Assembly (NCBI GenBank): GCA_035548125.1 | Contig: DASZTV010000006.1 | Location: 1-64,000, forward strand | DNA length: 64,000 nucleotides | DNA from: DASZTV01 sp035548125 | GTDB lineage: Bacteria; Actinomycetota; Actinomycetes; JAFAQI01 | Reading direction: 5' to 3' | In this document: piece by piece, positions 41,813 to 50,445 of the stretch | How positions within the stretch are numbered: position 1 is the stretch's first letter | Layout: every line of letters begins with the position of its first letter | Program-made: the position numbers and the translations under genes | The notes under the pieces: generated by a model | Database searches by the model: none | What the model was told of the DNA's origin: nothing | What the model saw: the letters and a program-made list of their open reading frames with translations, nothing else

Positions 41813-43699
41813 TTAGTGGCAGTGCGAGGGCGGATCGATGTCGAGCGCCGGGTTCTCGTCGAAGAAGCCGTGCGGCCGCAACGTGAAGCCGGTGACCTCG
41901 ACCGGCATCACCGGAAAGTCCTCCGGCCGTACGACGTGGGTCGAGCCGAACGTGTGCCACAACACGACGTCGGTGTCGACCACCGGTCGTTGCTGCTTCA
42001 CCCACGTCGGCAGGCCCGTGAGCCCCGGGTTGAGGTTGGCGTAGTCGCTGGCAGCGTGCATCTCACCCGGGTCGTACGCCGTCACCCACAGGGTGTGCCG
42101 GGCAAAGGCCGCCCGCCGCGCGACGCTCGTCTCGCCGGTCGCGATCATCGTCGGCGTCGACGCCGGTATCAGCTCGTAGCCGACCGGCTGCCCGACCGCG
42201 TTGAGCACGGACGGGTTGATGACCTTCCACCGTCGCCCCAGCGCCGCGTTGCCGTCGCGCGGACCTTCCGTGTCGATGACGGTCTCGGACTGCTCCCAGG
42301 TGTGCCCGCCGGTGGGGACGACCTCGGTTTCGACGATCGAGTTGCTGCGGCCGTCGATGTCGAGATCCAGCCGCGCACAGAACAGATGCTGGTGGTGTGC
42401 GCCCGCGAGGCCGGGAAGCACCAGCCGGGTGCCGACCGGCGCGGTCCCGTCGTCGTTCGTGCGCTCGGTCTGGATGATGCCCGTGAGCTGCACCTCGAGC
42501 TGGATCCGCGCGTCGTTGTAGAAGTACCAGCGGAACGCGTACTCGTAGTTGCCTGCGGTGATCACCGAGTTGACGACGAAGCGGCGGCTGCGCCGGGACT
42601 CCACACCGCCGGAGTGCAGGTCGGTGTGCTTCCACGCGAGGCTGTGGTCCTCTTCGTGCAGGCACACCGCGTTCTTCACGACGTACGGGTTGCCCCAGTC
42701 GTCGACGAACACCTGGTCGGCGTACGTGATCTCCCCGAGGCAGTCGCAGCCGAGCATGAGCGAGTTCACGAACTTGCCCATCGACAGCTCGCCGGCGTCG
42801 AAGGTGTTCTTCCAGCGGGTGCTCGGGCTCAGCCCGGCGTACGGCACGACCATCTCCGACACCGACAGCCGGTGGGCGATGGACCGGCCGCGATAGGTGA
42901 CGTTCTGGATGACCAAGCCGGTGACGGGGTGCACGCAGAAGCGCAGGCTCCAGCCCTCCCACGACACGTGGTTGCCGGTCACGACGTACGACGTGCCTTC
43001 CGGCTGCGTGATCTCGATCGGCTTCGCGGTGCCGCGAGGGGTGCGCGCATGCTCGCCGTCGTACCGGCTGATCGTCCGCGGCACCTCGCGCGCGTCGACG
43101 TCGAGGACGTCGAGCACCTCTTTGCTGTCGAGGTCGACCGTCGCCACGAGACCGTCGAGCGGGTGCGCGTAGCCGTTGTCGGACTGGTCCGCGCGCCAGT
43201 AGCCGACGACGCGCGCGATCCGCCGCGTGCGGCCATCGGGCAGCGTCTCCCAGGGCTCGTCGAACCGTCCCGCCGGCCACGGGTCGAGCTGCACGGTCGT
43301 CATGTCCTCGACGCCGCGCGCCTTGCATGCCGCGATGAACCGTGGGTCGCTGCGCGCCGCCTCGCCGGCGGCGTACAGCTCCATCGCGCCGTACGGCGGG
43401 TGCGAGTCCTCCGCCTGCTCCAGCGAGTCGATCACGCCACGGGTCACCGAGACCACGACGTTGTAGGCGATGCCGGACTCGGGGCAACGCAGCAGGTAAC
43501 GGACGCGCCGGTCGACCGGCGCACCGGGCACATGCGCGGCGAGCTCGTCCTTGGTGGGCTCGTGAAGCGCGCCGACGTGGACGACCACCTCCTCGGGGAT
43601 CCGGTCGTCGGCTCGCCAGACCGCGTTGGCGGCGCGGACCTCATCGACGGTGAGCGGGTCGAGCGGATGTGGCTGGACGGCGGGTGCTTCGGTCGTCAT
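41813..43699 (-). CDS. Copper-containing primary-amine oxidase
   Basis: ATG 43699 gives 628 aa, normal for bacterial enzymes. The TPQ-forming motif is NYE with Tyr385 (ITAGNYEYAFRW). The catalytic base Asp301 lies in WKNTFDAGE, and copper ligands are His436 and His438 (GAHHQHLF) plus a C-terminal His in WHTFGSTHVVRPEDFPVMPV. It oxidises primary amines to aldehydes with release of NH3 and H2O2. No signal peptide is seen. It diverges from the GH18-like gene. Confidence 0.92.
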   Translation of the reverse strand: MTTEAPAVQPHPLDPLTVDEVRAANAVWRADDRIPEEVVVHVGALHEPTKDELAAHVPGAPVDRRVRYLLRCPESGIAYNVVVSVTRGVIDSLEQAEDSHPPYGAMELYAAGEAARSDPRFIAACKARGVEDMTTVQLDPWPAGRFDEPWETLPDGRTRRIARVVGYWRADQSDNGYAHPLDGLVATVDLDSKEVLDVLDVDAREVPRTISRYDGEHARTPRGTAKPIEITQPEGTSYVVTGNHVSWEGWSLRFCVHPVTGLVIQNVTYRGRSIAHRLSVSEMVVPYAGLSPSTRWKNTFDAGELSMGKFVNSLMLGCDCLGEITYADQVFVDDWGNPYVVKNAVCLHEEDHSLAWKHTDLHSGGVESRRSRRFVVNSVITAGNYEYAFRWYFYNDARIQLEVQLTGIIQTERTNDDGTAPVGTRLVLPGLAGAHHQHLFCARLDLDIDGRSNSIVETEVVPTGGHTWEQSETVIDTEGPRDGNAALGRRWKVINPSVLNAVGQPVGYELIPASTPTMIATGETSVARRAAFARHTLWVTAYDPGEMHAASDYANLNPGLTGLPTWVKQQRPVVDTDVVLWHTFGSTHVVRPEDFPVMPVEVTGFTLRPHGFFDENPALDIDPPSHCH

Positions 43700-43767
43700 C
43701 GCGACGAACCTGACGCCGGTGTCATGTTCCTCACCCGCACAGGATCCCACTGTGTCAGCCTGGTGGC

Positions 43768-44778
43768 ATGAGGGGGCGCCGGGCCGCGATCGTGCGGGCC
43801 GCGATGTCGGGCGTGACCGGGCTGAGTCTCGCGGCCCTGCCGGCCGCCGTCGCCGGTCGCAGCGCGGCTCCCCCCGCGCGGGTTCTGATCACCGGCTTCC
43901 ACGAGGCCGGCGACGCCAACGGCCTGATCACGCGCAGCGCAGCCGCGCTCACCACCGTCGGCGTCGACGGCGTCTCGATTACCCGCACCGGCGGGGGCGT
44001 GCACGAGCCGGACGCGGCCGCGGTGAGGGCGGAGCACGTCGCGCAGCAGCACGGCCTGCGGGCCGAGTTTCTCGTCTCGAACTGGGCGGGCGGGTTCTCC
44101 CCCGGCCTCGCCCACCGGCTGCTCAGCAGCCCGCGCAACATCGACAGGGTGGCGGCAAAGCTCGCACAGTACGTCGAGGACCAGAACTGGGACGGCGTCT
44201 CGATCGACCTCGAGTCGCTGCACAACCGCGACGCGTCGGGCTTGGTCAGCTTCCTGCAGGCACTGCGCAGCGACCTTGCGGCCGGCCGGACCCTGAGCAT
44301 CTGCATCTCGAACTCGATCACCAGCGCGGAGTACCGCCACCGCGGCTACGACCTGGCCGGCGTCGCCGCGACCGTGGACCGGATCATCCTCATGGCCTAC
44401 GACCAGCACGGGCCGTGGGAGCACAAGCCCGGTCCGGTGGGTGCACTCGCCTGGCAGCGCAAGGGCCTGAACGTGATGCGGCTCGACGTGCCGGCTGCGC
44501 AGATCGATCTCGGGCAGGCAGGGTACGGCTACGCGTGGCGCCCGAACGGCACCCACTCGGTCAGCGACGCCAGGGCACGGCAGCTCGTCGCGCAGGACCA
44601 CGCGACGGCGCACTGGCGGAGCCAGGTGGGCGAGTGGACCGCGCACCTGTCGGACGGCACGACGATCTGGTGGGCAGACGCCCGCTCGTTGCAGCTGCGG
44701 CTGGACCTCGCACGTGCGCGCGGACTGCATGGCATCGCGGTGTGGGACCTGGCGGAGTCCGACCCCATCACCCAGTAA
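43768..44778 (+). CDS. Exported GH18-like glycosidase
   Basis: The 336-aa product has a signal peptide (MSGVTGLSLAALPAAVAG). The GH18 active-site strand is WDGVSIDLESL (DxxDxE-like pattern; catalytic Glu at about residue 150), followed by ILMAYDQHG, which matches the MxYD motif of the family. The C-terminus has the usual GIAVWDLAESDP. Spore-cortex/peptidoglycan-lysing YaaH-type or chitinase-type activity is possible. A 59-bp palindrome begins 15 bases after the stop. Confidence 0.82.
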   Translation: MRGRRAAIVRAAMSGVTGLSLAALPAAVAGRSAAPPARVLITGFHEAGDANGLITRSAAALTTVGVDGVSITRTGGGVHEPDAAAVRAEHVAQQHGLRAEFLVSNWAGGFSPGLAHRLLSSPRNIDRVAAKLAQYVEDQNWDGVSIDLESLHNRDASGLVSFLQALRSDLAAGRTLSICISNSITSAEYRHRGYDLAGVAATVDRIILMAYDQHGPWEHKPGPVGALAWQRKGLNVMRLDVPAAQIDLGQAGYGYAWRPNGTHSVSDARARQLVAQDHATAHWRSQVGEWTAHLSDGTTIWWADARSLQLRLDLARARGLHGIAVWDLAESDPITQ

Positions 44779-44792
44779 CCGCCAAGCCCGCC

Positions 44793-44851
44793 GTGATCTT
44801 GACGAAAAAGGCGCTATGAGGCCCTCAAAGCGCCCTTAACGTCAAGATCAC
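44793..44851. repeat. 59-bp near-perfect palindrome between convergent genes
   Basis: The sequence is symmetric about base 44822: outer arms GTGATCTTGACG (44793-44804) and 44840-44851 pair perfectly over 12 bp, and inner arms pair as GGCGCT/AGCGCC and TGAGG/CCTCA. It overlaps the stop codon of the downstream opposing gene. It is probably a bidirectional terminator or a dispersed palindromic element. Confidence 0.75.
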
Positions 44852-45435
44852 CGCGGAGGGGAGGCGGCCTTCTTGGCTTGCGCCTTCATCTGCTTCTTGT
44901 ACTCGCGCACCTTGAGCAGGGAAGCCTGGTCGGTGATGTCCGCGACCGACAGCAGCGAGCCACGCTTGCCGAAGTCGCCCGCCGCCTCGCGCCAGCCTCG
45001 CGGCGTCACGCCGTACTGCTTGCCCAGCAACGCGACGAAGATCGCCGCCTTGTGCTTGCCGAAACCCGGCAACCGCTCGATCCGCTGGCGAAGGTCGAGA
45101 CCGTTCCTCGCTCCGGACCAGATCGCGGTGGGGTCGCCGTCGTAGTCGGCCACGATGATCCGGCACAGCTCCTGCACCCGGCCTGCCATCGATGCCGGGA
45201 AGCGGTGAATCGCCGGCGGCTTGGCGAAGATCTTCGCGAGCTTCTCCGGGTCGTAGTCGGCGAGCTCCTTCACGTCCAGGTCGTGACCCAGCCGTTCGGT
45301 GAGGGTGAGCGGGCCGGCGAATGCGTGCTCCAGCGGAATCTGCTGGTCGAGCACCATCCCGATCAGCAACGCCAGCGGGTCGCGAGACAGCAGCGCATCG
45401 GCATCCGCGCGCTGCGCGAGACACAGGGAAGCCAC
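44848..45435 (-). CDS. HhH-GPD-type base-excision repair protein
   Basis: The 195-aa protein contains ALLIGMVLDQQIPLEHAFAG and the helix-hairpin-helix IERLPGFGKHKAAIFVALLG followed by WREAAGDFG, as in the small actinobacterial HhH-GPD DNA glycosylase family. Four-Cys iron-sulfur ligands of EndoIII are absent. The C-terminus is Lys-rich. Start GTG 45435. It probably excises damaged bases; the lesion is unknown. Confidence 0.8.
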   Translation of the reverse strand: MASLCLAQRADADALLSRDPLALLIGMVLDQQIPLEHAFAGPLTLTERLGHDLDVKELADYDPEKLAKIFAKPPAIHRFPASMAGRVQELCRIIVADYDGDPTAIWSGARNGLDLRQRIERLPGFGKHKAAIFVALLGKQYGVTPRGWREAAGDFGKRGSLLSVADITDQASLLKVREYKKQMKAQAKKAASPPR

Positions 45436-45487
45436 GGGCTCACCGTAGCCAATCGAGGCTGCGCTTCGCGCCCCCGTTGTGAAGCGG

Positions 45488-45796
45488 TCAGGCCGCCCGA
45501 CGCGGGGTGAGCCGATGCGGTGAGTGGTTGTCGCACACCAGGTCGGCGTACTCCTGTCGCTTCGCGATGAAGCCGCGCACGACCGGGCACTGCGGATCCA
45601 CGCGCATCCCCGTCGCCCAGGTCGCGTCGAGCGCTTGGCGGATCAGCTGGGTGCCGAGCCCGAGCCCTTCGAAGGCAGTGCTGACCTTCGTCTCGAGGAA
45701 CACCCGGACCCGGTCCACGTCGCGAAAGGTCGTGTATCCGGCGGGTACTCCGTCGAGCACGAGCTCAAACCGCCGCCATTCGGGCCGGGTTCGCAC
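45488..45796 (-). CDS. Small GNAT-type N-acetyltransferase (YjdJ-like)
   Basis: GTG 45796 is chosen because GGGGG lies 5 bases upstream; a longer form from ATG 45844 would overlap the lipoprotein gene's leader. The 102-aa domain has the short GNAT core: VFLETKVSTAFEGLGLGTQL (acetyl-CoA loop pattern) and CPVVRGFIAKRQEYADLV, typical of the compact YjdJ family with a Cys in place of the usual Tyr. Substrate unknown. Confidence 0.75.
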   Translation of the reverse strand: MRTRPEWRRFELVLDGVPAGYTTFRDVDRVRVFLETKVSTAFEGLGLGTQLIRQALDATWATGMRVDPQCPVVRGFIAKRQEYADLVCDNHSPHRLTPRRAA

Positions 45797-45878
45797 TTCG
45801 GCCCCCTTGACCAATGGGTAAGAAGAATCAGTCCGGCGTCGCATGCACGTCTATCGACCGGCAGGAGAAGATCGTCAG

Positions 45879-46403
45879 GTGAGCCGCACCAACTCTTGCG
45901 TGGTTGCCGCGGCGTTTGTCCTAGCCGGACTCGTTTCGGGTTGCGCCTCGAGCGGCGACGCAGTGCTCGGACCGCCCGCGACGGCCGCGACGACGCCGGC
46001 AACGATGGCGCCCACGCCCACGCCCACGCCCACGCCGACTCCGACGGCGGCGACGCTGCCGACGGTCACCGAGGCGTTCACGCTGTTGCCGTGCCCCGCG
46101 CACACCCCGCAGACGACGCTCGAGATCGAAGGCTGCGACGAGCACGCGATCGTGCGGCTCGACCTCCGCATCAACCACGAGGCGCGGGCGATGTACGCCG
46201 CGATGTCGGCGCCGTCGGTCAAAGCCGATTTCGTCGCCGCGCAGCAGGCCTGGATCGCCTACCGGCACGCCGCGTGCGTGAGCGAATCCGACGCCGCCCA
46301 GGGCGGCACGCTCGCGCCGGTGGCCTTCGCGGGATGTGAGGTGCGGCTGGACCGCGGGCGGCTCGCCGACCTCGCGGCATTGAACCCGGCCGCCGCCGGC
46401 TGA
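45879..46403 (+). CDS. Lipoprotein with LprI-like (DUF1311) domain
   Basis: GTG 45879 has AGGAGA upstream and gives 174 aa. The lipobox LVSGC places the lipidated Cys at about residue 22. A Thr-Pro repeat linker follows, encoded by the CCCACG repeats at 46011-46034, then a C-terminal domain of the lysozyme-inhibitor LprI type (CDEHAIVRLDLRINHEARAM and QQAWIAYRHAACVSES with paired Cys). It may protect the wall from lysozyme or bind envelope ligands. Confidence 0.7.
   Translation: MSRTNSCVVAAAFVLAGLVSGCASSGDAVLGPPATAATTPATMAPTPTPTPTPTPTAATLPTVTEAFTLLPCPAHTPQTTLEIEGCDEHAIVRLDLRINHEARAMYAAMSAPSVKADFVAAQQAWIAYRHAACVSESDAAQGGTLAPVAFAGCEVRLDRGRLADLAALNPAAAG
46011..46034 (+). repeat. CCCACG hexanucleotide repeat (4 copies)
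   Basis: Four perfect tandem copies of CCCACG encode the Thr-Pro linker of the lipoprotein. Copy number changes would keep the frame and alter linker length. Confidence 0.7.
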
Positions 46404-46451
46404 CAAGTCCGAAAACCCGTCTTGTCAGATGGGGGCACTCGCCCTACAGTG
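46400..46451 (+). promoter_or_regulatory. TetR promoter with CTGACAAG-N13-CTTGTCAG operator
   Basis: CTGACAAG (46400-46407) and CTTGTCAG (46421-46428) are perfect inverted copies. The right arm contains a -35-like TTGTCA (46422-46427), spaced 18 bases from a -10-like TACAGT (46446-46451). The TetR gene starts at 46493, so this is a good autoregulatory operator-promoter. The left arm overlaps the lipoprotein stop codon. Confidence 0.6.
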
Positions 46452-46492
46452 ACCGCGATGCGAACAGCCGCGTTTTCACTTGGGGTCGGCCG

Positions 46493-47149
46493 GTGGTGAG
46501 GGCCGCCGTCGCCGCGCCGGCGCGACCGCGAGTCGCGGGCCGGTCGTACGCCGGTCGGTCCGCGGCCGAGCGCGACGCCGAACGACGGGCGCGCCTGCTC
46601 GCCGGCGCCCGGCAGGTGATCGGGAGCGAGGGCTACGCCGCAACCACCGTCGAGAAGATCTGCGGCGAGGCAGGGGTGTCGACCCGCCACTTCTACCTGC
46701 TGTACGCGACAAAGGAAGATGCCTTCGTCGACCTCTACCGCGAGGTGACCGCGGAGTCCTACCGGCGGGCCGTCGCTGCCTTCGGAGAGGGTGAGGGCAG
46801 GCCGATGGCCGAGCGGGTGCCCGAGGCGTTCATCGCCTACCTGGAGCCGATGTTCACCGACCGGCCGGCGGCACGGATCGCGTTCATCGAGGTGATGGGC
46901 GTCAGCCCCCGGCTCGAGGAGATCAGGCTGTCGTTTCGCGAGTCCCTGATCGAGTTCATCACCGCCGAGGGATCCGCCGCCGTTGCGCGCGGAGAGATCG
47001 CCGACCGCGACTTCCGCTTCGCGGCGCTCGCACTGATCGGCGCCGCGAACGCGATCGTCTACGACTGGGTGACCCGGCCGAAGCCGCCGGCTGACCGTGA
47101 CATGCGTCTCGCGCTTGCCCGACTCGCCAACACACTGCTGGTCGCCTGA
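46493..47149 (+). CDS. TetR-family regulator
   Basis: The 218-aa protein (GTG 46493 or 46496) has the HTH ARQVIGSEGYAATTVEKICG then EAGVSTRHFYLLYATKEDAF and a C-terminal TetR_C domain. It precedes the secretory lipase gene by one base and likely controls both from the operator at 46400. The ligand is unknown; a lipid product would fit the neighbour. Confidence 0.85.
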   Translation: MVRAAVAAPARPRVAGRSYAGRSAAERDAERRARLLAGARQVIGSEGYAATTVEKICGEAGVSTRHFYLLYATKEDAFVDLYREVTAESYRRAVAAFGEGEGRPMAERVPEAFIAYLEPMFTDRPAARIAFIEVMGVSPRLEEIRLSFRESLIEFITAEGSAAVARGEIADRDFRFAALALIGAANAIVYDWVTRPKPPADRDMRLALARLANTLLVA

Positions 47150-47150
47150 C

Positions 47151-48416
47151 ATGACACCTTCTCGCCGGATCACCGTCATCGCCGCCGCCGGGTCGGTGGC
47201 AGTGATGCTTGCGTTCGGCACGGCGGTGGCACAGCCCGCCGCTCCGGTGACAGCCGCGGCGAGCGTGCCGATGCCGGAAGCGGACCCGTTCTACACGGTG
47301 CCGGCAAACATCGGGGACTACCACGACGGGCAGGTCGTGCGGTCGCGCCCAATTCAGGCGCAGGCATGGGCGGTGCCGATGCCTGGTCGGGCGTGGCAGC
47401 TGCTGTACCGCACCGAGGACTTCCGCGGCCGCCCGACCGCGACGGTGACGACGGTGCTCGTGCCGAGCACACCGTGGCAGCAACAGGGCCGGCGGCCGAT
47501 CATCTCCTACCAGACAGCGGAAGACGGCGTGGCCGGCAAGTGCTCGCCGTCGTACTCCCTTCGCGCCGGCGCGCACGCCGGCTTCGAGAACTCCACTGCC
47601 GAGACGTCGGAGATGTACCTCGCCCTCGAACAGGGCTGGGCGCTCAGCGTTCCCGACTACGAGGGCCCGCGCTCCACGTTCCTCATTGCGGCCACCGAGG
47701 CGCACGGCGTCCTCGACGGCATCCGGGCGGCGCGCAACTTCTCGCCGGCCCACGTCTCGCGGGCTGCTCCGGTCGGTCTGTGGGGGTACTCGGGCGGCTC
47801 GTTCGCTAGCGTCGTCGCCGCCGAGTACCAGCCGACGTACGCCGCTGGGCTGCGGCTGCGGGCGATCGCTTTGGGTGGGCTCGTCGGCGGCATTCGTGCG
47901 TCGATCAACGACTTCAGCGGCAGCGTTGCGGGCGGCGCCATCCCTATGGGCATCAACGGCTTCCTGCGGGCCTACCCGAAGCTGCACCTGTTGCAGTACC
48001 TCAACGCCACCGGGCGCCGCGATGTCGCCGCCACCTCACGTGACTGCATCGACGAGGCGGTGTCGCGCTACCCGTTCCTGTCCATCGAGCAGATCGAGGC
48101 GCGCCCACATGCGCTGGACTCGAAGCCCGTGGCGCGGATGCTCTGGCGCAACAGCCCGTTGGGGATCCGCGGTACGCCGACGGCGCCGATCTACGACTAC
48201 CACGCGGACGGCGATGAGCTCGCGCCGATCAAGCCTGCGCTGCGGTTGCTGCACCGCTTCTGCCGCAGTGGCGTCGTCGTCCAGCACGTGCAGTCCCCGG
48301 TCGGTGAGCACCTCTCCGAGGTGGCCACCGGCGCTCCCGGCGCGATGCGCTTCTTCACGAGTCGCTTCGCCGGGAAGCCGCCGATCGACACCTGCGCCTC
48401 GATGCCCTGGTCGTGA
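47151..48416 (+). CDS. Exported secretory lipase (LIP family)
   Basis: ATG 47151 begins a signal peptide (ITVIAAAGSVAVMLAFGTAV). The 421-aa protein matches the secretory lipase family: ISYQTAEDGVAGKCSPSYSL, SVPDYEGPRSTF, the nucleophile in GLWGYSGGSFAS, an Asp in YDYHADGDELAP and a late His in SPVGEHLSEV. It should hydrolyse acylglycerols or related esters outside the cell. It is cotranscribed with tetR and converges on the next gene with a 4-bp gap. Confidence 0.85.
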   Translation: MTPSRRITVIAAAGSVAVMLAFGTAVAQPAAPVTAAASVPMPEADPFYTVPANIGDYHDGQVVRSRPIQAQAWAVPMPGRAWQLLYRTEDFRGRPTATVTTVLVPSTPWQQQGRRPIISYQTAEDGVAGKCSPSYSLRAGAHAGFENSTAETSEMYLALEQGWALSVPDYEGPRSTFLIAATEAHGVLDGIRAARNFSPAHVSRAAPVGLWGYSGGSFASVVAAEYQPTYAAGLRLRAIALGGLVGGIRASINDFSGSVAGGAIPMGINGFLRAYPKLHLLQYLNATGRRDVAATSRDCIDEAVSRYPFLSIEQIEARPHALDSKPVARMLWRNSPLGIRGTPTAPIYDYHADGDELAPIKPALRLLHRFCRSGVVVQHVQSPVGEHLSEVATGAPGAMRFFTSRFAGKPPIDTCASMPWS

Positions 48417-48420
48417 CCGG

Positions 48421-49401
48421 TCAGAGGTTGAAGGCGCTGGCCATGCTCGCCGCCGTACGCGCGTTGCCGAGGTGTCCGAGGTGCAGCAGGTCTTCGGTCG
48501 TGCGCAGCAGCGAGTAGTGCGTGAAGTGGCGGTGTGACCGGGTGCCGGGAACGACTGTCGGTCCGATGACGACGGTCGCAACCTGGTTGCTGGCACTGCT
48601 GTAGTCGTTCTCGTCCCAGGTCACGAAGACCACCGTGTTGCCGGCGCGATAGAGAGGTGAGGCCGTGATCTGCTTCAGCCAGTAGCCGAGCCACGAGTCT
48701 GCGGTCGCCGTCGAGCAGTCGTGTCCGTCGTCGCACAGGTTGGGCGTCACGAAGCTGAAGCCGGGGAGCCGGCCCGCCGCGAGGTGGCGCGCGAACCGGC
48801 CGTGGACGCCACCCATTGCAAGGTCGTGCTTGCGGCATGAGGCGCTCAGTGCGCTGTAGTAGACGGCCGGGTTGTGTCGGGCCGCGTAGTGGCCGTACGA
48901 ACCCTGGTCGCACGGGCTCGCCATGCTCTCCGCGTACCCCGCCCAGCCGAGACCCCCCGGTGCGTCGAGCTGGCCATACAGCGACCCGCCCGACACCGGG
49001 CAGGTGCCGGGGTCGCAGTCGCTGGAGATGCCGTGGGTCGATCCGGAGGTCGCCGCCACGTAGTTGGGCAGTGAAGGGTGGGAGATCGCCTCGTAGTTCG
49101 TCGCCGTCCCGCACGCTGTGGCGAACGACGCGAGCCGCCTGGCGCCGCCGGTCTTGCCGAGCACCTGGCGGTAGGAGCGGTTCTCCATCCAGATCCAGAT
49201 GACGTGCTGGTACGTCGTGTGGTGCTTCCATCCGCACGGCGCGCGGTGTCCGGTGCCGGCGACACCGCTCGCCGGATGGCGGGCGAGCTCGCGCTGCACC
49301 GACAGGTTCGACCCGGCGCTGCCCGACGGCGCGTTGCTGCATCCCACGGCCGCAACGAGCGCCACGACCGCGGCGAACCCGCGAACCGCGAGCACGTTCA
49401 T
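48421..49401 (-). CDS. Phosphoesterase-family lipoprotein
   Basis: The 326-aa protein has a lipobox (VALVAAVGC, Cys21). It matches the phosphoesterase/phospholipase C-acid phosphatase family: VIWIWMENRSYRQVLG with the metal-binding Glu-Asn, ISHPSLPNYVAATSGSTHGI with the catalytic-loop Ser/Thr, FVTPNLCDDGHDC, and VFVTWDENDYSSASNQVATV with the second metal site. A surface phosphatase or phospholipase role is inferred. Confidence 0.82.
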   Translation of the reverse strand: MNVLAVRGFAAVVALVAAVGCSNAPSGSAGSNLSVQRELARHPASGVAGTGHRAPCGWKHHTTYQHVIWIWMENRSYRQVLGKTGGARRLASFATACGTATNYEAISHPSLPNYVAATSGSTHGISSDCDPGTCPVSGGSLYGQLDAPGGLGWAGYAESMASPCDQGSYGHYAARHNPAVYYSALSASCRKHDLAMGGVHGRFARHLAAGRLPGFSFVTPNLCDDGHDCSTATADSWLGYWLKQITASPLYRAGNTVVFVTWDENDYSSASNQVATVVIGPTVVPGTRSHRHFTHYSLLRTTEDLLHLGHLGNARTAASMASAFNL

Positions 49402-49456
49402 GTACCTACGCTAGGTCCCTCGGTCGCTGCCTCGATCGAGCACTCGAAGTAGCGGG

Positions 49457-50374
49457 CTACTTCCACACCCGCACGTAGTCGACCAGCGTCGTCGCCGGCA
49501 GCGGTGTGCTCGTTGTCGGAGCGTTCGTGCCGACACCGAGCGCTTGGGTCAGCGACAGGAAGAACGGCTGGTCGAACGGTGCCGGGCTCTTCACGTTCGA
49601 CGGCTTGTAGTTGTCGACCAGACAGACGTTGCCGTCGTACGTCAGGGTGATCCGGCCCGGCATCCACTCGACGGCGTAGTCGTGGAACTGCGTCGGGTCG
49701 AAGACGCACGTGTAGTCGTTGGTGACGATGTTCGTGTTCGTCGCGGTGCTGACGGTGAGCTTGTTGTAGTCGTAGTGCAGGTACGGGATGACCTGGTTGG
49801 CGTACTGGCTGTAGAACTCTGCGAAGTCGATCTCGCCGGACCCCGGGTAGGTGCCGTACTTCGTCGGGTTGTCCGGCCACAGCCAGAACGTCTCCTGCAG
49901 GCCGGGCACCGCAGACTGAGGCAGCTTGGCGCGAACTTCGAAGCGCCCGTACGCCTGGCTGAACAGCTTGTACGTCATGACCTCGCCGCCCTGGTACTGC
50001 GTCGAGAAGTTCTTCAGGGCGTTGGACCCGTTGCACGTGAACTTGGCCGGTGTCTTGACGACGGAGAGGCGCAGGTAGCCACCCGACTCCGAGATCGTGG
50101 CGGAGTTGTCGACGTAGCAGACCTTGTACGGCGCCTTGCCGGTGGTGAAGTTGCTGCCGGACGTCACCTGCGGCACCCACTCCGAGCGGTCCAGGGCAGT
50201 GCCGTCGAACTCCTCGTCGAAGCTGCAGACCCATGCGGAGCCGTCGGGCTTGAGCAGCGTGACGCCGCCGCAGTTGCCGTTCGGTTCGGGCGTAGCGCCG
50301 GCGGGGGAGGCGATGGTCGCCCCGGCCAGCGCGGCCACGGCGCCTGCGGATGCCAGCAGTCGGCGCAGTCTCAT
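49457..50374 (-). CDS. Exported GH16-family glucanase-like protein
   Basis: The 305-aa product has a signal peptide (LLASAGAVAALAGATIASPA). The GH16 jelly-roll signature is present as GSGEIDFAEFYSQY, with the two catalytic Glu flanking Asp, then YAVEWMPGRITLTYDG and the C-terminal VDYVRVWK. GH16 enzymes cut beta-1,3/1,4-glucans, agars or related polymers. Substrate cannot be assigned from sequence alone. Confidence 0.88.
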   Translation of the reverse strand: MRLRRLLASAGAVAALAGATIASPAGATPEPNGNCGGVTLLKPDGSAWVCSFDEEFDGTALDRSEWVPQVTSGSNFTTGKAPYKVCYVDNSATISESGGYLRLSVVKTPAKFTCNGSNALKNFSTQYQGGEVMTYKLFSQAYGRFEVRAKLPQSAVPGLQETFWLWPDNPTKYGTYPGSGEIDFAEFYSQYANQVIPYLHYDYNKLTVSTATNTNIVTNDYTCVFDPTQFHDYAVEWMPGRITLTYDGNVCLVDNYKPSNVKSPAPFDQPFFLSLTQALGVGTNAPTTSTPLPATTLVDYVRVWK

Positions 50375-50445
50375 GGCTGGAGGTATCGGCGTCGCGAACC
50401 GGCCGGAGTAGACCGCAGTCGGGTGATGCCGGGCATGTCGGCCCC

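Noticed and set aside
41525..43771. Long open frame (748 codons) opposite the copper amine oxidase
   Set aside because: High-GC codon bias keeps antisense frames open; its Arg/His/Val-rich product has no family motif, while the opposite strand has all amine oxidase residues.
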